This document shows, piece by piece, positions 8,604-17,897 of a DNA stretch of 64,000 bases. The notes beneath the pieces are model-generated. The model was not told the DNA's origin and made no database searches. It saw only the letters and a program-made list of their open reading frames with translations. The position numbers were made by a program, and so were the translations under genes. Position 1 is the stretch's first letter; each line of letters begins with the position of its first letter. The DNA comes from Xanthobacter dioxanivorans (GTDB lineage: Bacteria; Pseudomonadota; Alphaproteobacteria; Rhizobiales; Xanthobacteraceae), in NCBI RefSeq assembly GCF_016807805.1, contig NZ_CP063362.1:4134501-4198500 (forward strand), given 5' to 3'.

Positions 8604-9782
8604 TCAGGCCGCCTTCTCGCCGATGCCGAGCCGCATCAGCTTGCGCCGCAGCGGGCCAATGCGATCCAGCAGATACAGCCCGAAGCCGCGGACACTCTGG
8701 ATCGGCACCAGGTCCGACAGCAAAGAGCGGTTGAGCAGGTCGACCGCCCGCATGCGGCCGGAAATGTCGCGCTGGCGCGAGGCGGCATAGCGCGAGAGAA
8801 CCTCCTCGCCGCCCACGTCCCGGCCGGCGGCGTAGGCGTTCGCCACGAGGTCCACCAGCACGCTTGCGTCGCGCAGGCCGAGATTGAGCCCTTGCGCGCC
8901 GATGGGCGGCATGATGTGGGCGGCCTCGCTCAGAAGCGCGATGCGCGGGCCGACCAGTTGCTCGGCGGTTTCCGCCGCCAGCGGGAAGGCGCCGCGTCCG
9001 CCCTCCATCTCGAACCGGCCGAGCACGGAGGAGGCGCGCGCCTCCAGCTCCCGCGCCAGCGCCCCGTCGTCGAGGCCGAGCAGGCGCACCGCCTCCCGCT
9101 CGCTCACCACACAGACGACGGAAGAGCGGTCCCCCGGCAACGGCACGAGGGTGAAGGGACCGGTCTCGGTATGGAATTCGGTGGAGGTGTCCTCGTGCGG
9201 GCGGGAGTGCTGCACGGTGGCGGTGAAGGCCACCTGCGGATAGGCGCGGGTGCGCATGCGGATGCCCGCCGCAGCCCGCACGGTGGAGTGCCGGCCGTCC
9301 GCCGCGGCGACGAGGCGGGTGCGCAGCGTGGTGTCATCGGACAGGTGCAGCGTGAGGGCGTCCGGCGCGAAGTCGATGCGCTCCAGCGCCGCCCGCACGA
9401 TGCGAAGGGCGGGCTGCTGCATGGCGACGGCGAGGAGGCCGTTGCGCAGGGCGTCGTTCTCGATGTTGTAGCCGAAGGCCTCGAGCCCGATCTCAGATGA
9501 GCGGAACGTCACCTCCGGCGCGCGCACGAGCCGGTGCGTGGCATCGGCGATGCGCATGTCGCGCAGCGGCGCGGCGCGATCCGAGAGGCCCGCCCACACG
9601 CCGAAATCCTCCAGGATGCGCACCGAGCCTTCCAGCAGCGCGGTGGTGCGATGGTCGGCGCCGCGGTCGGGACCGGTGACGAGGGCAGTGGGCACGCCAC
9701 GGGCGGCAAGGCCGAGGGCGGCGGCGAGCCCGGCCGGCCCCGCGCCCACCACGATCACCTCGTGCATGTCGTCGTGCGCCAT
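8604..9782 (-). CDS. UbiH/UbiF/UbiL family FAD-dependent hydroxylase
   Basis: A 392-residue flavoprotein monooxygenase of the UbiH/COQ6 family, probably hydroxylating the ubiquinone ring. The N-terminal Rossmann motif is VIVVGAGPAGLAAALGLAARG. The mid DG motif is VAAADGRHSTVRAAAG, and the FAD ribityl motif near residue 300 is AAHIMPPIGAQGLNLGLRDA. The family-typical GD before AAH is SE here, a variant also seen as GE in relatives. Alphaproteobacterial genomes usually hold one or two such enzymes with relaxed ring position specificity, so the exact position is not assignable. The start has GGGGAGGCGGGA just before it. The gene is convergent with the AEC transporter, 3 bases apart. Confidence 0.85.
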   Translation of the reverse strand: MAHDDMHEVIVVGAGPAGLAAALGLAARGVPTALVTGPDRGADHRTTALLEGSVRILEDFGVWAGLSDRAAPLRDMRIADATHRLVRAPEVTFRSSEIGLEAFGYNIENDALRNGLLAVAMQQPALRIVRAALERIDFAPDALTLHLSDDTTLRTRLVAAADGRHSTVRAAAGIRMRTRAYPQVAFTATVQHSRPHEDTSTEFHTETGPFTLVPLPGDRSSVVCVVSEREAVRLLGLDDGALARELEARASSVLGRFEMEGGRGAFPLAAETAEQLVGPRIALLSEAAHIMPPIGAQGLNLGLRDASVLVDLVANAYAAGRDVGGEEVLSRYAASRQRDISGRMRAVDLLNRSLLSDLVPIQSVRGFGLYLLDRIGPLRRKLMRLGIGEKAA

Positions 9783-10051
9783 TCCCGCCTCCCCAAATCA
9801 CCGCGCGCCCAGGCGCCACGCGGACACTAGAACCTGACCGCGCGCGAGAAAAGGCCGACCCTCCGGCGACCGCTGCCCCCCAAGCCTGCGGAGGCAAGGG
9901 CTGGGCGGATCGCGCGGCTTCACCTCGACGCAGCCGCGCGGCGTGTTGCCCCATCGGCACGCATGCCGCCTTTCACGCCATTCGCCGCTCCGAACGGTTG
10001 CGGCGCCTGCACATTTGCCCATGCTGGCGCGGAATCGGCGCGGAGGGGCGG

Positions 10052-10813
10052 ATGCTGGACTGGATTACATCGCCGGAGGCCTGGGCGGCTCTCGTGACGC
10101 TTACGGCCATGGAGATCATCTTCGGCATCGACAATGTGGTGTTCATCTCGCTCGTGGTGCAGCGCCTGCCGCCGGCGCAGGCGCTGCGGGCACGGCAGAT
10201 CGGGCTTTCGGCGGCCCTCGGCCTGCGCATCGCGCTGCTGTTCGCCCTGTCCTGGCTCATCGGGCTGCAGCAGAGCCTGTTCTCCGCCTTCGGGCATGAT
10301 TTTTCCTGGCGCGACATCATCCTCATGGGCGGCGGCGCCTTCCTCATCGCCAAGGCGACGCATGAGATGCATGCGGCGGTGGAGGGGGAGGACGAGCCGG
10401 GTGAGGGCGTGGGCGCGGGCGAATATGCGCAGCGCGCGTTCGTATCGGTGGTGGCGCAGGTGATCCTGCTGGACCTCGTCTTCTCGGTGGATTCCATCCT
10501 CACTGCCATTGGAATGGCGGAGCATCTCGCCATCATGATTCTCGCGGTGATCATCGCGGTGGGCATCATGTTCGCCGCGTCGGGTCCGCTCTCGGCCTTC
10601 ATCGCCGCCCATCCCACCACCAAGATGCTGGCGCTCGCCTTTCTCGTGCTCATCGGCATGACGCTGGTGGCCGACGGCTTCGGCATGCATATCCCGAAGG
10701 GCTACATCTATGCCGCCATGGCCTTTTCGGTGATGGTGGAGATGCTGAACGTGGCGGCCGCTGGCCGCCGCAAGCGGCACGTGGCGGCGCGGCGCGCCGG
10801 AGGATCGCAATGA
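10052..10813 (+). CDS. TerC family integral membrane protein
   Basis: A 253-residue membrane protein of the TerC family with seven or so hydrophobic segments. The two diagnostic acidic motifs are both present: MEIIFGIDNVVFISLV near residue 22 and LLDLVFSVDSILTAIG near residue 145. These form the presumed metal-ion path. Relatives include the Mn2+ exporters Alx/MeeY and the YjbE/TerC proteins, so metal efflux, perhaps of Mn2+, is the most likely role. CGGAGGGGCGG lies just upstream of the ATG. The stop overlaps the start of the next gene by four bases (ATGA), so the two are translationally coupled. Confidence 0.87.
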   Translation: MLDWITSPEAWAALVTLTAMEIIFGIDNVVFISLVVQRLPPAQALRARQIGLSAALGLRIALLFALSWLIGLQQSLFSAFGHDFSWRDIILMGGGAFLIAKATHEMHAAVEGEDEPGEGVGAGEYAQRAFVSVVAQVILLDLVFSVDSILTAIGMAEHLAIMILAVIIAVGIMFAASGPLSAFIAAHPTTKMLALAFLVLIGMTLVADGFGMHIPKGYIYAAMAFSVMVEMLNVAAAGRRKRHVAARRAGGSQ

Positions 10814-11562
10814 CGGATCGGGTTCTGATGGTGACGGGCGGCAGCCGGGGCATCGGCGCCGCCTGCGTGATCGGGGCGGCCAAGGCCGGATACGGCAGGA
10901 TCGCCCTCAACTATACCCGTGACGCGGCCGCCGCCGAGGCGACCGCCGCCGCCGCCCGCGCCCTCGGCGCCGAAGTCGCGATCATCCAGGCCGATGTCGG
11001 CGTTCCGGAGGACATCACCCGCCTGTTCGCCGAGACCGACGCGCGCTTCGGCCCGCTGACCCACCTGGTGAACAATGCGGGCATCACCGGCCGCACCGGC
11101 GCCTTCGCCGATGCCGATCCGGCGGAGATCGCCCGCGTCATCGACCTCAACGTCACCGGCGCGCTGCTGGTGGCGCAGGAGGCGGTGAAGCGCATGTCCA
11201 CCGCGCGCGGCGGCGGGGGAGGGGCCATCATCAACATCTCCTCCATGGCGGCGACGCTCGGATCGGCGGGGGAATATGTGTGGTACGCCGCCAGCAAGGG
11301 CGCCATCGACAGCTTCACCCTGGGGCTCGCCCGCGAGCTGGCGCGGGAAGGCATCCGCGTGAATGCGGTGGCGCCCGGCCTCATCGCCACCGACATCCAC
11401 GACGCCAGCGGCGCGGTCGGCCGGCTTGAGCGCCTGGCGCCCTCCATCCCGCTGGCGCGGCCCGGCACGGCGGACGAGGTGGCGCAGGCGGTGCTGTTCC
11501 TGCTGTCGGAGGCCGCGAGCTATACCACCGGCGCCGTGCTGAAGGTATCGGGCGGGCGCTGA
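10810..11562 (+). CDS. SDR family NAD(P)-dependent oxidoreductase
   Basis: Classical short-chain dehydrogenase/reductase of 250 residues. The nucleotide-binding motif is TGGSRGIG (residues 9-16), NNAG is at about 89, the catalytic Ser lies in INISSM, and the active-site pair is YAASK. The C-terminus SYTTGAVLKVSGGR is the usual SDR ending. The Asn-Tyr-Thr-Arg after the second strand (ALNYTR) suggests NADP preference. The substrate cannot be told. It overlaps the TerC gene by four bases, an odd pairing that says more about cotranscription than about shared chemistry. Confidence 0.88.
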   Translation: MTDRVLMVTGGSRGIGAACVIGAAKAGYGRIALNYTRDAAAAEATAAAARALGAEVAIIQADVGVPEDITRLFAETDARFGPLTHLVNNAGITGRTGAFADADPAEIARVIDLNVTGALLVAQEAVKRMSTARGGGGGAIINISSMAATLGSAGEYVWYAASKGAIDSFTLGLARELAREGIRVNAVAPGLIATDIHDASGAVGRLERLAPSIPLARPGTADEVAQAVLFLLSEAASYTTGAVLKVSGGR

Positions 11563-11631
11563 GCACCTTGCGGCGGGCCTCGCCGGGCCTATGATCCTGC
11601 GCGTCTGGGGACGGATAAGGGGTTCGGCGTC

Positions 11632-12606
11632 ATGGTCCATGCGGTTCGGGTGCATCAAACGGGCGGTCCCGAAGTCCTTACCTACGAGGACATCGTCGTG
11701 CCTTCGCCCGGACCGGGCGAGGTCCAGGTTCGGCACACGGCCATCGGCCTCAACTTCATCGACGTCTATTTCCGCACCGGCCTCTACAAGGCGGCAAGCC
11801 TGCCGTTCGTGCCCGGCAACGAAGGGGCGGGCGTGGTCGAGGCGGTGGGGCCGGACGTGACCGACTTCCACCCCGGCGACCGGGTCGCCTATGCCATGGC
11901 CATCGGCGCCTATGCGGAGCTGCGCAACGTGCCGGCGACCGCCCTGGTGCACCTGCCCGCAGCCATCGACGACCAGACCGCCGCCGCCATGATGCTGAAG
12001 GGCATGACGGCGCAGTACCTGGTGCGCCGCACCCACCACGTGAAGCCTGGCGACGTGATTCTGCTCCACGCGGCGGCCGGCGGCGTCGGGCTGATCCTGT
12101 CGCAATGGGCCAAGCACCTCGGCGCCACCGTCATCGGGACGGTGGGGTCGAAGGAGAAGGCGGAACTTGCCGCCTCCCACGGCTGCGACGAGGTGATCCT
12201 CTATCGCGAGGAGGATTTCGTGCACCGGGTGAAGGAGATCACCTCCGGCAAGATGTGCGACGTGGTCTATGACGGCGTGGGCCAGGCGACCTATCCGGCC
12301 TCCCTCGACTGCCTCAAGCCGCTCGGGCTGTGGGTGAGCTTCGGCAATGCGTCGGGCGCCATCAAGAATTTCGACCTGCTCCAGCTCTCGGCGAAGGGCT
12401 CCCTGTTCGCCACCCGGCCGACGCTCGGCACCTTCGTCGCCAAGCGCGCCGATCTGGTTGCCACCGCCAACGACCTGTTCGAGGCCGTGCTGACCGGCGC
12501 GGTGAAGATCCCCATCAACCAGACCTATGCGCTGAAGGACGCGCAGAAGGCCCACCGGGACCTCGAATCGCGCGGCACCACAGGCTCCACCCTGCTGCTG
12601 CCGTAG
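11632..12606 (+). CDS. NADPH:quinone oxidoreductase, zinc-free MDR family
   Basis: A 324-residue medium-chain reductase of the quinone oxidoreductase (QOR) type. It has the GroES-like half (FIDVYFRTGLYK, FVPGNEGAGVVEAVG) and the Rossmann half with LHAAAGGVGLILSQWAK. No structural or catalytic zinc cysteines are visible, as expected for QOR rather than alcohol dehydrogenase. It would carry out NADPH-dependent reduction of quinones or alpha,beta-unsaturated carbonyls in the cytosol. It follows the SDR gene by 69 bases on the same strand and may be cotranscribed. A long hairpin follows its stop. Confidence 0.88.
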   Translation: MVHAVRVHQTGGPEVLTYEDIVVPSPGPGEVQVRHTAIGLNFIDVYFRTGLYKAASLPFVPGNEGAGVVEAVGPDVTDFHPGDRVAYAMAIGAYAELRNVPATALVHLPAAIDDQTAAAMMLKGMTAQYLVRRTHHVKPGDVILLHAAAGGVGLILSQWAKHLGATVIGTVGSKEKAELAASHGCDEVILYREEDFVHRVKEITSGKMCDVVYDGVGQATYPASLDCLKPLGLWVSFGNASGAIKNFDLLQLSAKGSLFATRPTLGTFVAKRADLVATANDLFEAVLTGAVKIPINQTYALKDAQKAHRDLESRGTTGSTLLLP

Positions 12607-12617
12607 GGCAGGCCGAT

Positions 12618-12656
12618 CGGCTGCCATGGCCGCGCCCAGCTCGGGCATGGCAGCCG
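12618..12656. repeat. Intergenic hairpin after the quinone reductase gene
   Basis: CGGCTGCCATG (12618-12628) pairs perfectly with CATGGCAGCCG (12646-12656) across a 17-base loop. There is no T tract on the plus strand, so it is not a textbook terminator. It may act as a factor-independent barrier or mRNA 3' end stabiliser. Confidence 0.45.
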
Positions 12657-12856
12657 AAAAATCCGTCGGGAGCAGTGAAGGCCTGTGCGCCGGCGCCTCC
12701 TAACGCGCAGGATCGCCACGCTTTTCCCAGGATGCGTGGCAGCTATGCCTTGCGCTCGTCCCCCTTCCGCATGATATCTACGGGACAAACAAGGATGGGG
12801 CCGGCCGTTCACCCGCTGAACCCGCTCCGCCCGTGCTGCGACGGATCGTTCCGGCC

Positions 12857-15066
12857 ATGATGCGCCAATACGAACTCGTCGAGCGCGTTCGACGGTATAA
12901 TCCCAACACCGACGAGGCGCTGCTCGACCGCGCCTACGTCTATGCCATGCGCGCGCACGGCAGCCAGCTGCGCGCCTCCGGCGATCCCTATTTCTCCCAT
13001 CCGCTCGAAGTCGCGGCGATCCTCACCGACCTCAAGCTGGACGACGCCACCATCGTCTCGGCGCTGCTGCACGACACCATCGAGGACACCAGCGCCACCA
13101 AGACCGAGATCGAGCGCCTGTTCGGCATGCAGATCGCGACGCTGGTGGAGGGCCTCACCAAGATCAAGAAGCTGGACCTCGTGTCCAAGCAGGCCAAGCA
13201 GGCGGAAAACCTGCGCAAGCTGCTGCTGGCCATCGCCGACGACGTGCGGGTGCTGCTGGTGAAGCTCGCCGACCGCCTGCACAACATGCGCACCCTGAAA
13301 TGGGTGCCGCCCGAGAAGCGCGACCGCGTCGCCCAGGAGACCCTGGACATCTACGCCCCGCTGGCCGCGCGCATGGGCATGCAGGACATGCGCGAGGAGC
13401 TGGAGGACCTCTCCTTCCGCCAGCTCTCGCCGGAGGCCTATGACTCCATCGCCAACCGGGTCTCGGAGCTGCGGCAGGGCAACGGCGCGCTGGTGCAGGA
13501 GATCGAGCAGGAGCTGAAAGGCGAGCTGGGCCGGCGCGGCATCTCGGCCGAGGTGAAGGGGCGGGAGAAGCGGCCCTATTCCATCTGGGGCAAGATGGAG
13601 CGCAAGGCCATCGGCTTCGAGCAGCTCTCCGACCTCTACGGCTTCCGCGTCATCGTGGGTTCAGTGGAGGACTGCTACCGCGCGCTGGGGGTGATCCACA
13701 CCAAGTGGCCCATCGTGCCCGGGCGGTTCAAGGACTACATCTCCACCCCCAAGCCGAACGACTACCGCTCGCTCCACACCACCATCATCGGCCCGCGCCG
13801 GCAACGGGTGGAAATGCAGATCCGCACCCGCGACATGGAGGAGATCGCCGAATACGGCATCGCCGCCCATGCCCTCTACAAGGATGCGTCCGGCGCGCCG
13901 GGGCCCATGCTCTCCAATGAGAGCCGGGCCTATGCCTGGCTGCGCAAGACCATCGAGAACCTCTCCCAGGGCCTCTCGCCGGAGGAATTCCTCGAGCACA
14001 CCAAGCTCGAGCTGTTCCACGATCAGGTGTTCTGCTTCACCCCAAGGGCCGGCTCATCGCCCTGCCGCGCAAGGCGACCCCCATCGACTTCGCCTATGCC
14101 GTGCACACCGACGTGGGCAACACGGCGGTCGGCTGCAAGATCAACGGCACCATCTCGCCCCTCGTCTCCGAGCTGAAGAACGGCGACGAGGTGGAGATCA
14201 TCACGTCGAAGGCCCAGACCCCGCCGGGGGCGTGGGAGACCATCGCCGTCACCGGCAAGGCGCGGGCGGCGGTGCGGCGGGCGACGCGCACGGCGGTGCG
14301 GGCGCAATATGCCGGGCTCGGCCGCAAGATCGCCGAGCGCGCCTTCGCCAAGGCCGGCAAGACCTTCACCGAGGACGGGATGGCCAAGGCGACCCCGCGC
14401 CTCGCCCGCGGCGCGGCCGACGACGTGTTCGCGGCCGTGGGGCGGGGCGAGATCAAGACCGACGACCTTATCCGTGCCGTCCATCCCGAATGGGTGCCGC
14501 CGCGCGCCGAGGACCGGGTCGGCCGGCAGGCGAACGGCGAAGGCTGGTTCGAGCTGAAGCGCGGCCACAACCTGAAGTTCAAGATCCCCGAGGGCGCCAC
14601 GGGCGAGCGGCTCGATGCCATTCCCATCCGCGGCATCAACGGCGAGCTGCCGGTGCGCTTCGCCCCCGAGGGCGGCGCGGTGCCGGGCGACCGGATCGTC
14701 GGCATCCTCACGCCGGGCGAGGGCATCACCATCTATCCCATCCAGTCGCCGTCCCTGCAGAATTTCGAAGACGCGCCCGAGCGCTGGCTCGACGTGCGCT
14801 GGGACGTGGACGAGCTGGCGGAAGGCCGCTTCCCCGCCCGCATCATGCTGACGGCCCGCAACGCGCCCGGCTCGCTGGCGCAGGTGGCGAGCGCCATCGG
14901 CGACCGCGGCGGCAACATCGAGGGCTTGCAGATGCGCTCGCGCTCGGCGGATTTCCACGAGATGATCATCGACATCGAGGTGTTCGATCTGCGACACCTC
15001 AATACCATCATGGCGGACCTGAAGGCCCGCGAGGTGGTCTCCCACGTGGAACGGGTCAACGGCTGA
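12857..15066 (+). CDS. rsh: Bifunctional (p)ppGpp synthetase/hydrolase Rsh, apparent frameshift
   Basis: RelA/SpoT homologue that makes and degrades (p)ppGpp, normally the sole long stringent-response enzyme in alphaproteobacteria. About 736 residues once one base is restored. The HD hydrolase domain (about 20-150) has [12 protein letters not shown] and HDTIED; the synthetase domain (about 235-345) has [10 protein letters not shown]. The TGS domain (about 385-450) and C-terminal ACT domain ([20 protein letters not shown]) follow. The frame breaks at a C run at 14040-14043; adding one C gives [19 protein letters not shown], the standard TGS start, then continues to 15066. The start at ATG 12857 ([11 protein letters not shown]) matches family N-termini. 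Both halves are fully conserved, so sequence error is likelier than decay. Confidence 0.88.
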
Positions 15067-15101
15067 CGGCCGGGCGGGTATCTCGTATCAGGAGCAAGGC
15101 G

Positions 15102-15875
15102 ATGACGGTGCCAAGGCCGGTGCGGCTCGGGGTGAACGTCGATCATGTGGCGACGGTGCGCAATGCCCGCGGCGGCGCCCATCCGGACCCGGTGCGTGCC
15201 GCGCTGCTGGCGCAGGCGGCGGGGGCCGACGGCATCACCGCCCACCTACGCGAGGACCGGCGGCACATCCGCGACACCGACATGGAGCGGCTGAAGGCGG
15301 AGATCGACCTGCCGCTCAATTTCGAAATGGCGGCCACCGACGAGATGGTGGCCATCGCCGGCCGCATCCGGCCCCATGCCTGCTGCCTGGTGCCGGAGCG
15401 GCGGGAGGAGCGCACCACCGAGGGCGGCCTCGACGCCGCCGGCCAGCGCGCCGACCTCGCTCCTCGCATCGCGCGGCTGAAGACGGCGGGCATCCTTGTG
15501 TCCCTGTTCATCGCGGCGGAACCATCGCAGATCGCGGCGGCGGCGGAGCTCGGGGCGGACATCGTGGAGTTGCACACCGGCGCCTGGTGCGATGCCTGCG
15601 CCGAAGGGCGGCACGAGGCGGCCGAGGCCGAGTTCGCGCGGCTGAAGGCCGGAGCCCGACAGGCCGCCGGCCTTGGTCTCGAAGTGCATGCGGGGCATGG
15701 GCTGGACCATGCCACCGCCGAGCGGGTGGCGGCCTTCCCGGAGATCGCGGAACTGAACATCGGCCATTTCCTCATCGGCGAGGCGGTGTTTGTCGGCCTC
15801 GATGCCGCCGTGCAGCGCATGCGCGCGGCGATCGCCGCCGGCCGGGCGCGGCTGGCGGACGGCGAGGCCGCATGA
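15102..15875 (+). CDS. pdxJ: Pyridoxine 5'-phosphate synthase
   Basis: PdxJ condenses 1-deoxy-D-xylulose 5-phosphate with 3-amino-1-hydroxyacetone 1-phosphate to make pyridoxine phosphate, the last step of DXP-dependent vitamin B6 synthesis. At 257 residues it has normal length. Typical motifs are [17 protein letters not shown] at the start, [38 protein letters not shown] and [13 protein letters not shown] at the end. AGGAGCAAGG precedes the ATG. It lies 35 bases after rsh and overlaps acpS by four bases, the standard order in this group of bacteria. Confidence 0.97.
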   Translation: MTVPRPVRLGVNVDHVATVRNARGGAHPDPVRAALLAQAAGADGITAHLREDRRHIRDTDMERLKAEIDLPLNFEMAATDEMVAIAGRIRPHACCLVPERREERTTEGGLDAAGQRADLAPRIARLKTAGILVSLFIAAEPSQIAAAAELGADIVELHTGAWCDACAEGRHEAAEAEFARLKAGARQAAGLGLEVHAGHGLDHATAERVAAFPEIAELNIGHFLIGEAVFVGLDAAVQRMRAAIAAGRARLADGEAA

Positions 15876-16279
15876 TCATCGGCATCGGCTCGGACTTTTC
15901 GGATGCCCGGCGCATCGCCCGCTCCATCGAGCGCTTCGGCGACCGGTTTCTCGACCGGGTGTTCACGCCGGTGGAGCGCGCCAAGGCGGATCGGCGCAAG
16001 CTGCGGGCCGAGACCTACGCCAAGCGCTTCGCCGCCAAGGAGGCGTGCGCCAAGGCGCTGGGCACCGGCCTGAGCCATGGCGTGTTCTGGCGCGACATGG
16101 GGGTGGTGAACCTGCCCTCCGGCCAGCCGACCCTGGCGCTCACCGGCGGCGCGGCGCGGCGGCTCGCCGCCCTCGTGCCGGCAGGATACGAGCCGCGCAT
16201 CCATCTCTCGCTGACCGACGAGGGGCCGTTGACGGCGGCCTATGTGATCATTTCCGCCGTCCCGAAGACCGCCGGCTGA
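15872..16279 (+). CDS. acpS: Holo-[acyl-carrier-protein] synthase
   Basis: AcpS moves the 4'-phosphopantetheine arm from CoA to the conserved Ser of apo-ACP, needed for fatty acid synthesis. The 135-residue protein has the family start [15 protein letters not shown] with the catalytic Asp, and the second motif [15 protein letters not shown] with the Mg2+-binding Glu. It could also serve the polyketide synthase carrier domain at the right end of the window, although Sfp-type enzymes usually do that. ATGA overlap with pdxJ shows translational coupling. Confidence 0.96.
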   Translation: MIIGIGSDFSDARRIARSIERFGDRFLDRVFTPVERAKADRRKLRAETYAKRFAAKEACAKALGTGLSHGVFWRDMGVVNLPSGQPTLALTGGAARRLAALVPAGYEPRIHLSLTDEGPLTAAYVIISAVPKTAG

Positions 16280-16438
16280 CGAAGCGGCAGCGGCCAAGGC
16301 CTGCGTTGCCGGGAGCGGACGAAGCCTCTATAGGGTCCTTCGGTCTGTGGAGCGTGAGGCCGATCGGGCGGCTTCCTCCTCAGTTTCGGCGCAGTTTCCT
16401 CTACGCTGCGCCCCACCCAGGAATTTTTTGGACATACG

Positions 16439-17191
16439 ATGACCGCGACCAGCGACTCCAAGAAGGACGGCGGCTTTTTCGAAACCGTCCGCGTGATCGT
16501 TCATGCGCTGCTGATTGCGTTCGTGATCCGGACCTTCCTGTTCCAGCCCTTCAACATCCCCTCGGGATCCATGAAGGACACGCTGCTGATCGGCGACTAC
16601 CTGTTTGTCTCGAAATACAGCTACGGCTATTCGCGCTTCTCCATCCCCTTCTCGCCCAACCTGTTCGCGGGGCGCATTCTCGGCTCCGAGCCGACGCGCG
16701 GCGACGTGGTGGTGTTCAAGCTGCCGCGGGACAACGAGACCGACTATATCAAGCGCGTCATCGGCATGCCCGGCGACAAGATCCAGATGATCGGTGGCCT
16801 GCTCCACATCAATGGCGCCCCGGTCCAGCGCGAGCGGCTGCCGGACGTGAACGAGGACGACGGCTCGGGCCGCAAGGTGCCGATCAAGCGCTGGCGCGAG
16901 ACCTTGCCCAACGGCGTCTCCTACGAGACCCTCGATCTCGTGGACAACGGCTTTTATGACAACACACCCGTCTACGAGGTGCCTCCGGGCCACTTCTTCA
17001 TGATGGGCGACAACCGCGACAATTCGGCGGACAGCCGGGTGCTCAGCCAGGTGGGCTACGTGCCGTTCGAGAATCTGATCGGCAAGGCGCAGCTGATCTT
17101 CTTCTCGATCGACGAGGGCGCTTCCGCGTGGCAGGTTTGGACGTGGCCTTGGACGGTGCGATGGGATCGGCTGTTCACTCGGGTGCATTGA
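16439..17191 (+). CDS. lepB: Signal peptidase I
   Basis: LepB removes signal peptides of exported proteins at the outer face of the inner membrane with a Ser/Lys dyad. It is 250 residues long with a single N-terminal membrane helix (VIVHALLIAFVIRTFLF, about 19-35). Ser44 in IPSGSM is the nucleophile; the Lys in DYIKRVIG near residue 104 is the general base. The MGDNRDNSADSR box is present near 190. The 159-base gap upstream may hold its own promoter. Its end overlaps the likely rnc start. Confidence 0.96.
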   Translation: MTATSDSKKDGGFFETVRVIVHALLIAFVIRTFLFQPFNIPSGSMKDTLLIGDYLFVSKYSYGYSRFSIPFSPNLFAGRILGSEPTRGDVVVFKLPRDNETDYIKRVIGMPGDKIQMIGGLLHINGAPVQRERLPDVNEDDGSGRKVPIKRWRETLPNGVSYETLDLVDNGFYDNTPVYEVPPGHFFMMGDNRDNSADSRVLSQVGYVPFENLIGKAQLIFFSIDEGASAWQVWTWPWTVRWDRLFTRVH

Positions 17192-17897
17192 ACGGCGTGG
17201 GCGCGGATCTCGCTCTGCTCGAAGAGCGGATCGGCTACCGGTTCCGCGACCGGTCGGCGCTTGACCTCGCTCTGTCGCACATCAGCGCCGTGAAGGGCGA
17301 AGCGCCACGCCTCAGGTCCTACCAGAGGATGGAATTCCTCGGCGACCACGTGCTCGGCTCGGTGGTGTCCCACATGCTTTATCTCGCCTTCCCGGAGGGG
17401 GAGGAGGGAGAATTGTCGCGCCGGCTCGCCGAGCTGGTGCGCGAGGAGGCCTGCGCCGAGGTGGCCGAAGACATGAATCTCGGCCCTTTCATCCGCCTGG
17501 GTCCCGGCGAAAGCCAGTCCGGCGCGCACAAGCGCCGCGCCATCCTGGCCGACGTGGCGGAGGGCGTGGTGGCGGCGGTCTTCCTCGATGGCGGCTACCT
17601 GGCGGCGCAGGATGTGGTCGAGCGCTTCTGGCGGCCGCGGCTCGAGACCCCCGGAGGCCGCTGCGCGACGCCAAGACCGTGCTCCAGGAATGGGCGCAGG
17701 CCCGTGGCCTGCCTCCGCCTTCCTATCGCGAGGTGATCCGCTCCGGACCGGACCATGCCCCGCGCTTCACCGTGGCGGTGGATTTGCCCGGCCTGCCCTC
17801 GGCGCAGGCGGAAGGGGCATCGAAGCAGAATGCGCAGAAGGCGGCGGCCGCCGCCTTCCTCGTCCGAGAGGGCGTCTGGCAGAAGGACGAGACGTGA
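17161..17897 (+). CDS. rnc: Ribonuclease III, apparent frameshift
   Basis: RNase III cuts double-stranded RNA in rRNA maturation and mRNA turnover. The catalytic domain is complete ([11 protein letters not shown] with the key Glu and Asp; [16 protein letters not shown]). The frame breaks in five C at 17648-17652. Restoring one C gives [15 protein letters not shown] and then a complete dsRNA-binding domain ([25 protein letters not shown]) to the TGA at 17895-17897. The corrected length is about 245 residues. The ATG at 17161 was preferred over an in-frame GTG at 17128; it still overlaps lepB by 31 bases. Each half is conserved, which points to an error in the sequence rather than a dead gene. 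Confidence 0.87.
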
